Positions 44,548 through 54,383 of a DNA stretch of 64,000 nucleotides are shown in pieces. Source of the DNA: JBEKIK01 sp963845975. Its GTDB lineage: Bacteria > Planctomycetota > Planctomycetia > Pirellulales > Thermoguttaceae. Below the pieces are notes generated by a model. That model was not told where the DNA came from. It ran no database searches and was given only the letters and a program-made list of their open reading frames with translations. The stretch's first letter is position 1, and each line of letters starts with the position of its first letter. The stretch lies in contig CAWJUD010000001.1 of assembly GCA_963845975.1 (NCBI GenBank), positions 1,798,001 through 1,862,000 on the forward strand. Direction: 5' to 3'. The translations under genes and the position numbers were made by a program.

Positions 44548-45957
44548 ATGAAAAACGATTTTTCTATTAGTGCAAACCGGCCGACAAGGCATTCATGGGC
44601 CGAACCCTGGAAAATCAAGGTTGTCGAGCCGCTGAAAATGACCTCTCGCGCCGAGCGTGAACGGGCCATTGCCGAGGCCGGTTTCAATACGTTTCTCCTG
44701 CGTTCGGAGGACGTTTACATCGATTTGCTCACAGATAGCGGCACCAGTGCAATGAGCGATTGGCAATGGGCCGGCATGATGCTGGGCGATGAAGCATACG
44801 CGGGCAGCAAGAACTTCTATCACCTCGAAGAAACCGTCCGACAATACTACGGTTTCCGCTACACCGTGCCGACACACCAAGGACGCGGGGCCGAGCACAT
44901 CCTTTCCCGCATGCTCATCAAACCCGGCGACTACGTGCCGGGCAATATGTATTTTACCACCACGCGCCTGCACCAGGAGCTTGCCGGCGGCACTTTCGTG
45001 GACGTGATCATTCCCGAAGCGCACGATCCCGCCAATGAACATCCTTTTAAAGGCAACATCGACCTCGCGGCATTGGAATCGTTGATCCGCCGGGTCGGCG
45101 CGGAGCATATTCCATATATCAGCCTGGCCGCCACGGTGAATATGGCCGGCGGTCAGCCGATTTCAATGGCAAACTCACGGGCGGTGCGCGAGTTGGCGCA
45201 AAAAAATAAAATCCGCATCATTCTCGACGCCACCCGCGCCGTTGAAAACGCATACTTCATCCAACAGCGTGAACAGGATTATCAGCACAAAAGCGTGGCA
45301 GATATCCTTAAGGAAATCTGCTCTTACGCCGACGGGTGTACGATGAGCGGGAAAAAAGACGCCCTGGTCAACATCGGCGGATGGCTGGCGCTTAATGAAC
45401 TTGAACTCTATGAAGAAGCCAGCAATTTAGTGGTGGTTTACGAGGGGCTGCACACCTACGGAGGCATGGCGGGCCGGGACATGGAGGCCATGGCCCGCGG
45501 AATCGTCGAATCCGTCCAGGACGATCATATCCGTGCGCGGGTCGGCCAGGTGGAGTATTTAGGACACAAGCTTATCGAGTGGGGTATTCCCGTGGTTCAT
45601 CCCATCGGCGGGCATGCCGTGTTTCTGGACGCAAAATCCTTTTACGCACATCTGCCCCAGGACCTCTTTCCCGCCCAAGCTCTTGCCGCGGAATTATACG
45701 TCAACTCCGGCGTGCGGTCGATGGAACGGGGCATCGTTTCCGCCGGACGCGACACGGCCACCGGTCAGCACCATTATCCGAAACTCGAACTAGTGCGCCT
45801 GACCATCCCCCGCCGTGTTTATACTCAAGCTCACATGGACGTGACCGCCGAAGCCGTCTTAGACGTCTACGATCAGCGGCAACACGCCAGGGGATTGAAA
45901 ATCACCTACGAGCCCAAGTATCTGCGATTCTTCCAGGCCCGATTCGAACGACTGTGA
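44548..45957 (+). CDS. tpl: Tyrosine phenol-lyase (beta-tyrosinase)
   Basis: 469 residues. PLP enzyme splitting L-tyrosine to phenol, pyruvate and ammonia (EC 4.1.99.2). It follows Citrobacter-type TPL almost throughout: DIY-like VYIDLLTDSGTSAMSD, YAGSKNFYHLEETV, VPTHQGRGAEHILSR, YFTTTRLHQE, and SYADGCTMSGKKDALVNIGG with the PLP lysine at K270 (second Lys of SGKK). GVRSMERGIVSAGRD and C-terminal RFFQARF keep TPL rather than tryptophanase residues (Thr in FTTTR, Arg in RSMERG, the Phe pair near the end). Soluble cytoplasmic tetramer in known cases. It stands alone, 119 bases after bioD, with no transporter nearby. Confidence 0.88.
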   Translation: MKNDFSISANRPTRHSWAEPWKIKVVEPLKMTSRAERERAIAEAGFNTFLLRSEDVYIDLLTDSGTSAMSDWQWAGMMLGDEAYAGSKNFYHLEETVRQYYGFRYTVPTHQGRGAEHILSRMLIKPGDYVPGNMYFTTTRLHQELAGGTFVDVIIPEAHDPANEHPFKGNIDLAALESLIRRVGAEHIPYISLAATVNMAGGQPISMANSRAVRELAQKNKIRIILDATRAVENAYFIQQREQDYQHKSVADILKEICSYADGCTMSGKKDALVNIGGWLALNELELYEEASNLVVVYEGLHTYGGMAGRDMEAMARGIVESVQDDHIRARVGQVEYLGHKLIEWGIPVVHPIGGHAVFLDAKSFYAHLPQDLFPAQALAAELYVNSGVRSMERGIVSAGRDTATGQHHYPKLELVRLTIPRRVYTQAHMDVTAEAVLDVYDQRQHARGLKITYEPKYLRFFQARFERL

Positions 45958-46048
45958 GGCGGCTTTTTATCGATTATTCGCGCTTTTATCTCCTTCCCGC
46001 ACAGTATACAACTGGGTGTGGAGTTTGTATCATCTGCGCATGAAAAAA

Positions 46049-46075
46049 GGGGCGGCAGTGCAACTGTCGCCCAAC
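46049..46075. repeat. REP-like palindrome downstream of tyrosine phenol-lyase
   Basis: GGGGCGGCAGTGCAACTGTC plus GCCCAAC, an imperfect member of the dispersed GGGGCGGCAG palindrome family, in the gap between the convergent tyrosine phenol-lyase and GH57 genes. Confidence 0.65.
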
Positions 46076-46117
46076 GTAATTTTGTCGCTCTAACATTGAA
46101 ATGTCATAAAATCAATC

Positions 46118-48283
46118 TTAGCCTGAAATCGCCGCGGCTTCGGCGAGAAGTTTGGCTTCGGCTCGGCTGGTGTCCAATGCGAGTTGCATGGTCACGCTCC
46201 AGCGGCCGTCTTTGTCGGCCTCCACTAGCCAGTGGGGCAGGACCGCGACCGACTGGTGCACCAACTCGAAACCGCCTTCAGATTGGCTCACGGTTTCAAT
46301 GGGGAAAGTCCAGAACCGGGTTTTCCGCGACATCTTCAATCCGACTTCGATCCCTTGCCACTCGTCGGTCAGGCTCAGGCCGAATGCTTCCGCAAGATCT
46401 AGCCGCGTGCCGAACTGGCCCAGGCGGTTGCCGCCGGGATCGGAGAAGTAACGATCATCCGCTCCGGCCGGCAGCCCGGCGAAATTCAGTTCCACCGCAA
46501 AATGCAGGGGATGGTTTTGCGGCAAGTTCTCCAAAAGATACGCCACTTGCAGCGTGGAACTGCCGGCGTCGAGCGTGAGTCCCTTGGTAATACGCACCGG
46601 CACGCCGCAGGCCAGCCCGTCGCGGCTGAGTTGCACTTGGATGCGGTCGGGATTGCGCCGGATGCGGGCTTCATACACGCTGTTGAGGAAATCGCCGCGC
46701 TGCGGGGCCTGGCCCGAAAGCAAACCTTCCAGCGTAACGTCGTTATCGTAGAACAAATCAACCAGGCTCTTGCGCAGATGGTCGTCATATTGCAGGCGCT
46801 TGTCCAGATCGGGCTGCTTGAAAACCACGCGATCGTGAATGCTGGCAACCGCATCCGAACCTTGCTGGGCTCCGGCGAGCACCTTGCGATGATACGCCTC
46901 GGGCCGTCGGGCAAGGGTAGCCAGTAAATTCAACTTGATCTTGCGCACGTCGAGTTCCACCAGGTAGCCGCCGACGCCTGGCGTGAGCATCGCCACGAGA
47001 TTGTCGTTCGACAGGCGGACTTCCTGGCGGGCGTCGAAATTGAAATCGTCGGCCGCGGCCTCGATCCACGTTTCCCGCGCCCGGCCGCCTTTTCCAAGAG
47101 GTTATCGGCCGAAATCAGGTGATTGTAGACCGCGTTGCGCAAGTGCGGCAGATACAGCCCCCCGAACGCCCCGTGCCAGTAAGCGCAATTGCATTGCGCG
47201 GTAGAGTTCGATGCGGGCCCGCTCGATCGTCTCGCCGCCAAGGCCCAGGTCGATCATCTCTTGCAGCCGGCGGCTGACGATCATCATGCGGCAGTACATT
47301 TCGTCGGCTTCAGGATATTTCACTTTGAAGTTACGCCAAAAACCGCCGCGCATGAAGCGCCTCAAAAACGGCCAATCCGGCTGATCACGCATTTCCTGGG
47401 CGATCCGCTCGTATTCGACCAACTGATCGGCTGGCAGGGCCCATTCGGTCATCTCGCGATAGCTGCAATCGGGCAGATAGATTTTTCCCGCCGGCGGAAC
47501 GTTGTCGAAGGCCTCGGCCAGCGTGGTCACCTGGATCCAATCCTGGTTGCGCACTAAAGTCTCGAAAAAGCGGACCAGCCAGCCCTCGTCGTAAACGTGT
47601 TTCTTCGTCTCCGGCCAGGTGCCGAATTTTTCGCCGTCGTCGCCGAAAACGGCAATGGCGTTGGCATGCGCTTCGGCCATTCCGGCCAGGTATTCGACGG
47701 TTTGTTCCGGCGCGGCGAAGGGAATCAGGTATCTCAATCGCTCGCTGCCCGGAAACACCGACAGCGACCGGCCTTCATCCTCCGTAATCAGGTGCCCGGT
47801 AAGCTGCGAATCGTTCAGGCCCGCGGCCTTGAAGTGAAAATCGTCAAGAACGGTGTATTCGATGCCGGCGTCGGCCAGATCGCCGGTGAACGATTGCTCC
47901 CACACGCGTTCAGGGATCCACATGCCGCGGACCGTGGCGCCCAGGCGGTTTTGCAGCCAGCGGGTATAACTGCGGATTTGCCCGATTCGATCGCGCCTGG
48001 GGATCATCGCCAAAATGGGCTCAAAAAACGCCCCGCCGATGATTTCGATCTGCTCTCGATCGACCAATTCGGCCAGCCGGTCGATATATGCGGGCTGATT
48101 AGCCGCGAGCCACTCCATCAGCGAGCCGCTGATGTGCAGCGACATCTTCAGCGATTCATAGCGGCTAAAAACCTCGAGGAATGGATTGTAGCTATCTTCA
48201 AAGGCCTGCTGGAAGATATGGTCGAAGTTGCCGACGGGTTGATGGTTGTGCAGGGCTAGGATGAACCGGATTCGTGGAGGCAT
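46118..48283 (-). pseudogene. GH57 alpha-amylase/4-alpha-glucanotransferase, two frameshifts
   Basis: The N-terminal 380 residues (from 48283) are an intact GH57 barrel. HNHQP at 12-16, GMWIPERVW with nucleophile Glu125 and FGDDGEKFGTWPE with the acid/base Asp near 215 match Thermococcus-type 4-alpha-glucanotransferase. The frame is lost at about 47195 after ELYRA. The next frame supplies QCNCAYWHGAFGGLYLPHLR, the expected continuation. A second slip near 47085 leads to ETWIEAAADDFNFDARQEVRL and the C-terminal DUF1926-type beta domain ending at 46118. Both slips are single missing bases. Corrected length is about 722 residues. It either rebuilds or trims glycogen-type chains. Confidence 0.82.
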
Positions 48284-48392
48284 GATATATCAATTAAATA
48301 GTGTTGGATTGTGGGACAGAAACACTTTCTTAATCGGCAACCGCACCCCGATTTGTCTAGTTTACCTGACAGGAAAATCTTGAACTTTCCCT

Positions 48393-48423
48393 GTTGGGTC
48401 GGCAGTTAAACTGCCGTCCCAAC
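48393..48423. repeat. REP-like palindrome between galT and GH57
   Basis: A perfect 31-bp palindrome with arms GTTGGGTCGGCAGTT / AACTGCCGTCCCAAC-type symmetry (G-C exchanged in both arms compared with the copy at 24706, i.e. compensatory changes). It lies just after the galT stop codon on the minus strand. Confidence 0.75.
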
Positions 48424-48430
48424 AGAACCA

Positions 48431-49435
48431 CTATACTTCCACCTCGACCTCTCGGAGGAACGCCGCCGCTTGTTCGGGTGGAACGGGATTGATGTAAAAA
48501 CCCGTACCCCATTCAAACCCGGCTGTTTTCATTAAACTCGGCATTATCTCTATATGCCAGTGATAATGGTTTAATTCCTGCGTGTCAAAGGGTGCTGTAT
48601 GTATTATGTAATTGTAAGCGGGCTGGTCAAGTGCGGCTTCAACTTTGGCGATCACCTGGCGCATCACGCCCGAAAGCTCGTCAACTTCGTTTTTTTGAAT
48701 GTTTTCGTAATGACTGGAGTGATTCTTCGGCAGGATCCAGGTCTCGAAAGGAAACCGGCTGGCAAAGGGACAAAAAGCTATAAAACCCGGCGTATCCAGC
48801 ACAATCCGTTTCTCGGTGGCCAGCTCTTGTTGAATCATGTCGCAGTACACGCAGCGGCCGCGATAATTATAAAATTCCAGCGAACCGGTCATCTCTTCCC
48901 AAACGTTGATGGGCACGATCGGCGTGACGATCAGTTGGCTATGGGTATGTTCCAGCGAGGCGCCGGCCGCCGCGCCCACGTTCTTGAATATCATGCCGTA
49001 TACCAGCCGCCGGTCTTTCTTCAGATCGACCAGTCGGTCGCGATATACCCAAAAAACCTCTCGGAGCTGTTCTTCAGACAGTTCCGAGGTGCTTATCAGA
49101 TGTTTTGGCGATTCGATTATCACCTCGTGCGCGCCGACGCCGTTGATCATGTCGTATATGCCTTCGCCGCGCTTGTTTAACTGCCCTTCGATTTCCAGGG
49201 CGGGAAATTTATTGGGCACCACCCGCACACGCCAGCCTTCGGCGTTCCGCTGCGTGCTCGGCCGGCGATAAGCGATTATCTCGCCTGGCGTCTTGTCTTC
49301 GTTGCCTTCGCAGAACGGGCAAAAACGGCCCCGCTGGCGCTGCGGCGTGGTGTCGAAATCGTGCGGACGCCGCGCACGGCTGGTGGCTATAATTACCCAG
49401 CGGCCGACAATCGGATCTTTTCGCAGGTCGGGCAT
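48431..49435 (-). CDS. galT: Galactose-1-phosphate uridylyltransferase-type protein
   Basis: 334 residues. The zinc pair CPFC is at 39-42. HTHSQ (163-167) is the catalytic HxHxQ triad, and WHIEIMP is near the C terminus. GalT moves UMP between UDP-glucose and galactose-1-phosphate. Position in an alpha-glucan cluster also allows a related hexose-1-phosphate nucleotidyltransferase activity, as the family includes ADP-glucose-using members. The region immediately upstream of the ATG is a GAACCCT-type heptad array, with no Shine-Dalgarno. Confidence 0.88.
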   Translation of the reverse strand: MPDLRKDPIVGRWVIIATSRARRPHDFDTTPQRQRGRFCPFCEGNEDKTPGEIIAYRRPSTQRNAEGWRVRVVPNKFPALEIEGQLNKRGEGIYDMINGVGAHEVIIESPKHLISTSELSEEQLREVFWVYRDRLVDLKKDRRLVYGMIFKNVGAAAGASLEHTHSQLIVTPIVPINVWEEMTGSLEFYNYRGRCVYCDMIQQELATEKRIVLDTPGFIAFCPFASRFPFETWILPKNHSSHYENIQKNEVDELSGVMRQVIAKVEAALDQPAYNYIIHTAPFDTQELNHYHWHIEIMPSLMKTAGFEWGTGFYINPVPPEQAAAFLREVEVEV

Positions 49436-49645
49436 GTAAGGATTCAGGGTTCGGGATTCAGGATTTGGGGTTCAGGGTTCGAGAATTCAAGAGTGAAAAT
49501 TGGTAAGGGGTGGTCGGTTTACCTACCACTTTAATTTGTTTGTCGGTATGTGAACAACATGCCGCGCACAATGCGAAACCGCAAGCGGTTTCTTTGGTTC
49601 GTATTTGGCATTCATCCTTCATCCCTCACCCTTCATCCTTTCTTT
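49436..49645. repeat. Heptad arrays at both ends of the galT-GH57 spacer
   Basis: 49441-49489 carries GATTCAG, GGTTCGG, GATTCAG, GATTTGG, GGTTCAG, GGTTCGA, GAATTCA in phase and reaches the galT start. 49611-49645 carries TTCATCC, TTCATCC, CTCACCC, TTCATCC, TTTCTTT and touches the stop codon of the GH57 gene. A small GAAACCGCAAGCGGTTTC hairpin lies near 49575. No gene. Confidence 0.85.
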
Positions 49646-51844
49646 TCACGCTTGCCACATGATTAATTCGTAATCCGGCGAGGGAACAATGGTTTCTATG
49701 GCGCCTTCCTGCGGGATGCGTTCGACGAGCTGTGAGCCGCGGAGCAGTTCCGTGTAAAACTGGATGCGATCGTCGGTTTTCAGGGCCAGGCCGCGAAAAG
49801 GAATCGCCAGTTCCAAAAGCAGGTCGGCCGCCGCTTCCAGGCCCGGCGCCATCACCGGAGCGTCGTTCAGCGACAACTCGACAAGCGGTTTCTTTTGTGA
49901 CGGATTTTTTACCAACAAGACAAAGCCATTGGGACTCAGGAACCTCACTCGTAAGGCGTCGATCTTTGTCAACTGTTCGCGGAAAGGACCGCCCCGGGAA
50001 TCGAACCTCAAGAGTAACCGCTCCAGATCGAATCCGAAGTACAAATCTGAAATCAACCCGGCGGTGACCATGTTCATCGTGCCCCGCGATCCGCTGCACA
50101 CATAATGCCCGGCGTTGATCCATTCGAAATACGTTCGCCGGCCGTCGATTTTCACGCGCAACAAACCTGTGGGATCGGAATATATCCGCCGGTGGAGTTG
50201 TCCTTGGTTGATGGGTTTGGCCAGTTCGGCGGGCGGGACTTCGTCGAGCACAAGGTACACGTTTTGCAAGTGTTTGCGAAACAAGCGATCGAACAGCCCC
50301 TCCTGAGCTGAAGTGTGAGCGTCGCCAAACCACCAAAACCAATCGCTGCCCTCGGCGATATAGAGTTCTTCCCACGCCCGGGCGATTTTCTCGGCGGGCT
50401 TGCTTTTTTTCGCGGTCGCGTCCGCAAGATGACGCCGGGTTTCATACAACAAATCCCAGGCGTTGTTACACTCGGGATGACCGATCCAGATGCCGAAGTT
50501 GTGCTGGATCCAACTGCCAGGAAACAAATTGCCGAGTTTATCGACGGCCGGATAACGGGCAAGATAATCGCCCAAGCGCACCGGCTTGGTGCGCGGATGC
50601 TGCACCACGCGGCGATACAATCCGCGCAGAAATTCCAGTCCGCTGTTGGGATAATATTCCCAGCAATTCTCGCCGTCGAGTATGATATTCACCATCGAGG
50701 GCCGGTGCCCGGCGTTTCTGCTCGTGGCGTTGCCGATGGCTTCAATCTTGCTGATAAAATCATTGACGGCTTGTTCGGGCGCGTAGCTCTGGTACTGGAA
50801 TCCTATCTGATCGCTCATGGCGTGATCGCGGAACACGACTTGCAGCGGCTTGCCCTGCTCCTCCACCCGCCAGGGCCGATAAAGCATTTCCGGATTGCGA
50901 AGATAACCGTTGTTGTCGCGCGAGATCCAACCGTCGGTCGCCGAGGCAAGAATCTCTTCGTCGGTGGCGATCCATTGAATCCCGGCGTCGGCCATGGCCG
51001 GAATCATCGCCTGGCAAACCGATCCCTCCGAGGGCCATAAGCCCCGGGGTTTTCGGCCGAAAAGTTTTTCGTGCAGTTCGACCGCGCGGCGGATCTGTTC
51101 CTTTCCGTCTTCGGCGCAACTGTCCAGATGTTTCGGCAACACGACGCTGGGCATCGCCCGCCGCGCCAGCCGCTTGTCCCACAACAATGGTAAAATCGGA
51201 TGATAAAACGGCGAAGTCGTCAATTCCACCTGGCCCCGGTCCTGCAATTCGCGGTGCAAGAGAATCACCTGCTTCAGCAGGTCCATCTGCTTCTCCAACA
51301 GCCAGGCCTTTTCCTGTTCCGTCCATTGCCGGCCTTTCTTGCGAAATTCGGCCAAATCGGCGTCCAATTCAAAGGCCACCGGATGGATCCAGACCAGATT
51401 CGACCAGCATTGCAAGTCGATAATGTCTTTTTTGTTGAAACGTTTTCGGGCATGATCGGCCGAGTCGATCAAGAGCCCGCGTTTTTTGTACAAGTCGAAG
51501 TACCGCTGGAACGGGCGAATCATGTGGTCCGGATGGACCATGAAGAAGTTGTCCATCAAGTAGTTCATGTCCGCTTCGCTGAGCCCGTCCGCAGGCAGGC
51601 GCGAAATCCGCAAATGCTCGTCCTGGCGGCCGTCTTCGGTATAGGCCAAAATCTGCGCCAGCAAACTGGGCACAAGATTGATCGTGGCGTGCAGTTCGGG
51701 CACTTCGCCCAGCAACATGGCCATGCCCCAGTAATCCTTGGTGCCGTGCAAGCGAACCCAGGGCATAAGGTTCTCGCCGGCCACGTCGTCAGGATAATAC
51801 GGCTGATGCTGGTGCCAAAAAAAGGCCAACGCGACTTCGTGCAT
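49646..51844 (-). CDS. GH57 glycoside hydrolase (alpha-amylase/amylopullulanase type)
   Basis: 732 residues, intact. GH57 motifs in order: WHQHQPYY (10-17), YHPILPL (214-220), GLWPSEGSV with nucleophile Glu273, WIATDEEIL and NIILDGENCWEYYP with acid/base Asp390. Residues ~560-732 form a C-terminal beta domain. It cuts or transfers alpha-1,4/1,6-glucan chains. No signal peptide is present, so it acts on intracellular glycogen. It lies directly downstream of glgA (55 bp), which makes co-transcription likely. Hydrolase, pullulanase or branching activity cannot be separated by eye. Confidence 0.88.
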   Translation of the reverse strand: MHEVALAFFWHQHQPYYPDDVAGENLMPWVRLHGTKDYWGMAMLLGEVPELHATINLVPSLLAQILAYTEDGRQDEHLRISRLPADGLSEADMNYLMDNFFMVHPDHMIRPFQRYFDLYKKRGLLIDSADHARKRFNKKDIIDLQCWSNLVWIHPVAFELDADLAEFRKKGRQWTEQEKAWLLEKQMDLLKQVILLHRELQDRGQVELTTSPFYHPILPLLWDKRLARRAMPSVVLPKHLDSCAEDGKEQIRRAVELHEKLFGRKPRGLWPSEGSVCQAMIPAMADAGIQWIATDEEILASATDGWISRDNNGYLRNPEMLYRPWRVEEQGKPLQVVFRDHAMSDQIGFQYQSYAPEQAVNDFISKIEAIGNATSRNAGHRPSMVNIILDGENCWEYYPNSGLEFLRGLYRRVVQHPRTKPVRLGDYLARYPAVDKLGNLFPGSWIQHNFGIWIGHPECNNAWDLLYETRRHLADATAKKSKPAEKIARAWEELYIAEGSDWFWWFGDAHTSAQEGLFDRLFRKHLQNVYLVLDEVPPAELAKPINQGQLHRRIYSDPTGLLRVKIDGRRTYFEWINAGHYVCSGSRGTMNMVTAGLISDLYFGFDLERLLLRFDSRGGPFREQLTKIDALRVRFLSPNGFVLLVKNPSQKKPLVELSLNDAPVMAPGLEAAADLLLELAIPFRGLALKTDDRIQFYTELLRGSQLVERIPQEGAIETIVPSPDYELIMWQA

Positions 51845-51899
51845 GGCAGTCCTTCAAGATTGTCCTTGTTCTCATGCTCCCGCGCGGGAACATCGTTCC

Positions 51900-53399
51900 T
51901 TAACGCTCCGCGTTAGCCGCGCTGCCTTGCCGAAATCGGGCGACCGTCGTCTTGTATAATTCAACGTATTGTTTCGCACTGCGGTTCCACGACCAGTCTT
52001 GCTGCATGCCAGTGGCGATCAAGCGGTTCCAAACCTCGGGCTTGCGATATACGTCGCAGGCCTGGCGCAAGGTTTCGCTAAAGGCCAGCGAACTGTATTC
52101 CTGGAAGCTGAATCCGTTGGCCTGCCCCGAGGCGGCGGTTTGCTCGTCGTAGCCCACAATAGTGTCGGCCAGGCCGCCCGTGACGCGAACCACCGGCACC
52201 GTGCCGTAACGCAGACTGTAAAGCTGATTCAGCCCGCAGGGCTCGAATTGGCTGGGCATGAGGAACATGTCGGCCCCGGCCTCGATGCGATGGGCAAGCG
52301 GATTGGAAAATTCCAATCGCACGGCCGCCTTTTGCGGGAATCGCTGCGACAAATTTTCCAAAAGTTTGTGATACTTGGGCTGGCCCATGCCTAAAATCAC
52401 CCATTGCACGTCGACACTCTGCACCCAGCGCTGCATTACGTCGGCGACAAGGTCCAGACCTTTTTGATCCGTGAGCCGGCCCACCAGGCCGACCAGCGGC
52501 ACTTCCGGCTCCAGCGGCAGACCCAATTCTTTTTGCAACGCCGCCTTGCACAACGGCTTGCCCCTGGTAAACGAGGTCACGTCGTAATTCGCCGCCAGGA
52601 GCCTGTCGGTGGCCGGATTCCACTCCCTCGGATCGATGCCGTTGAGGATGCCCGATAACACGTCGCGCCGATATTGCAGCACGCCTTCCAAACCGCATCC
52701 CAGCGGATTGCTCTGGATCTCCAAGGCATAACGCGGACTGACCGTGCTGATCGAGTCGGCAAACACCATGCCCGTCTTCAATATATTCAATTTCCCGTGG
52801 AATTCCATCTGGTGCCAGTTGAAATACTTCCAATCCAGCCCGGTCAACAACATGTCCCAATGCCAAAACTGCCCCTGGTACGATATGTTGTGCACCGTAT
52901 ATAAATTGGCGATCTGCTGGTATCGCGGCAGATTGTGATATTCGATCTTCAAATAGGCCGGAATAAATCCGGTTTGCCAGTCGTTGGCATGGATCACCTC
53001 GACCTCGAGATCGAGCAATCGCACGGCCTCCAGCACCGCCCGGCTGAAGAACACAAAACGCTCGCAGTTGTCGTTGTAGTCCTTGCCGTCGATGCTGTAG
53101 AGCTGATCGCGGTCGTAATACTGATCCTGTTGAACCAGATACACGGGCACGTCCGTGCCCGGCAACGTGCTCCGCAACAAATGGCCGGCCATGGTCTTGC
53201 TGCCGATGGGAACCACGAACTCGATCCCCAGCGATTCGATGGGCTGCTTGCAATATCGCGTTTGCCGATACGCCGGGAGTATAACTGCGGGACGATGCCC
53301 GAGCTTGGCCAACTCTATCGGTAACGCTCCACAGACGTCGGCCAGTCCGCCCGTCTTGGCAAACGGTACTGCTTCGCTAGTGGCCAGCAAGATATTCAC
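51900..53399 (-). CDS. glgA: Glycogen synthase (GT5)
   Basis: 499 residues, near the family's usual 470-500. The N-terminal KTGGLADVCGALP (15-27) binds ADP-glucose. ANDWQTGFIP, YTVHNISYQGQF, GILNGIDPREWNPATD and C-terminal PSQFEPCGLNQLYSLRYGTVPVVRVTGGLADTI are all present. It extends alpha-1,4-glucan from ADP-glucose made by GlgC, whose gene is at 18.9 kb. First gene of the minus-strand glgA-GH57-galT-GH57 series. Confidence 0.96.
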   Translation of the reverse strand: MNILLATSEAVPFAKTGGLADVCGALPIELAKLGHRPAVILPAYRQTRYCKQPIESLGIEFVVPIGSKTMAGHLLRSTLPGTDVPVYLVQQDQYYDRDQLYSIDGKDYNDNCERFVFFSRAVLEAVRLLDLEVEVIHANDWQTGFIPAYLKIEYHNLPRYQQIANLYTVHNISYQGQFWHWDMLLTGLDWKYFNWHQMEFHGKLNILKTGMVFADSISTVSPRYALEIQSNPLGCGLEGVLQYRRDVLSGILNGIDPREWNPATDRLLAANYDVTSFTRGKPLCKAALQKELGLPLEPEVPLVGLVGRLTDQKGLDLVADVMQRWVQSVDVQWVILGMGQPKYHKLLENLSQRFPQKAAVRLEFSNPLAHRIEAGADMFLMPSQFEPCGLNQLYSLRYGTVPVVRVTGGLADTIVGYDEQTAASGQANGFSFQEYSSLAFSETLRQACDVYRKPEVWNRLIATGMQQDWSWNRSAKQYVELYKTTVARFRQGSAANAER

Positions 53400-53825
53400 T
53401 AGTATGCTCTCCGACGCTAATTAACTTGGTTCCAATTATGTCTAATGCCCGTTCTACGCAACAGACGGGGCCGCTGGAATCGTTAAATTCTCCCACCCAG
53501 AATATCGTTGCCCATATATACCATACAATTTATTTTGCCCAATTTCTCATAAAAATCAGATGTAGAGTTTCCCCCTCTTGCCTTATCGTTACCATCGGGA
53601 CGTAAGTTCAAATAGAATGAGTCTTTTCAGTCGTAAGTCGGGCAAGATAGCCTGTTTCCACCACCCCCCTATCGAAGTTATTGATGAAAACGATTGTATG
53701 GGGAAAAAGCAGGGTTGAGCGAGCATTAATTAAGGAATTAAGAATCAGGGATTTATTGAAACCGCTTGCGGTTCCGCACCGTCCACCGCCCACCGCCCAC
53801 CGCCCACTGCCCACCGCCTACATAG
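53400..53825. repeat. Gene-free spacer ending in a GGCGGTG heptad array
   Basis: About 425 bases with no supportable gene. It should hold the glgA promoter. From 53771 to 53826 the units GTTCCGC, ACCGTCC, ACCGCCC (three times), ACTGCCC, ACCGCCT, ACATAGT keep 7-bp phase and run into the pyrE stop codon. An ACCGCTTGCGGT hairpin lies just before, near 53761. Confidence 0.75.
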
Positions 53826-54383
53826 TTATTCTTTCGGCGGCTCGATGCCGAAATCGCGGATCGTTAGCAGGCTGGAAAACTTGTAGCCTTTCTTGGCAAA
53901 GGCCTCGGCCCCGCCTTCCATGCGGTCGATGATGGCGATAATCCGCTGGACCTTAAGTCCAAAGGCCTCGACCCGCTCGATAGCCTCCAGCGACGATCCG
54001 CCTGTAGTCACCACGTCTTCGACAATGGCCACGCTGTCGCCGCGCTTCACCGGCCCTTCGACATATTGATTCGTGCCATGCCCCTTGGCCTGCTTCCGCA
54101 CCAAGAACCCGGCAATCGGCGTGCCGCGCACGGCCGACATCACGACCACCGAAGACGTAATCGGATCGGCCCCGATCGACATCCCGCCAATAGCCTTGGG
54201 CATCCCTTCCGCCGCCAAAAGATCCAAAATCCCCTCGGCCACCCATTTCGCCCCATACGGATCGAGCGTAACCTGCTTGCCGTCAAGATAATAACTGGCC
54301 TTTTTTCCCGAAGCCAAGGTAAAATCCCCAAACCGCAAGGCCTTTGCACGAACCAGCGATATCAATTCGGTTTTGTCATACAT
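53826..54383 (-). CDS. pyrE: Orotate phosphoribosyltransferase
   Basis: 185 residues. It converts orotate and PRPP to OMP in pyrimidine synthesis. The PRPP-binding motif VAIVEDVVTTGGSSLEAIERV is at about 127-147. GDFTLASGKKASYYLDGKQV, GGMSIGADPITSSVV and VRKQAKGHGTNQYVEG are all in the expected order. Length is typical for the short bacterial form. It stands alone, and the stop codon abuts a heptad array. Confidence 0.95.
   Translation of the reverse strand: MYDKTELISLVRAKALRFGDFTLASGKKASYYLDGKQVTLDPYGAKWVAEGILDLLAAEGMPKAIGGMSIGADPITSSVVVMSAVRGTPIAGFLVRKQAKGHGTNQYVEGPVKRGDSVAIVEDVVTTGGSSLEAIERVEAFGLKVQRIIAIIDRMEGGAEAFAKKGYKFSSLLTIRDFGIEPPKE

Noticed and set aside
46018..46578. 186-residue plus-strand frame at the 3' end of the GH57 gene
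   Set aside because: It is antisense to the conserved DUF1926-type region and begins inside a REP palindrome.
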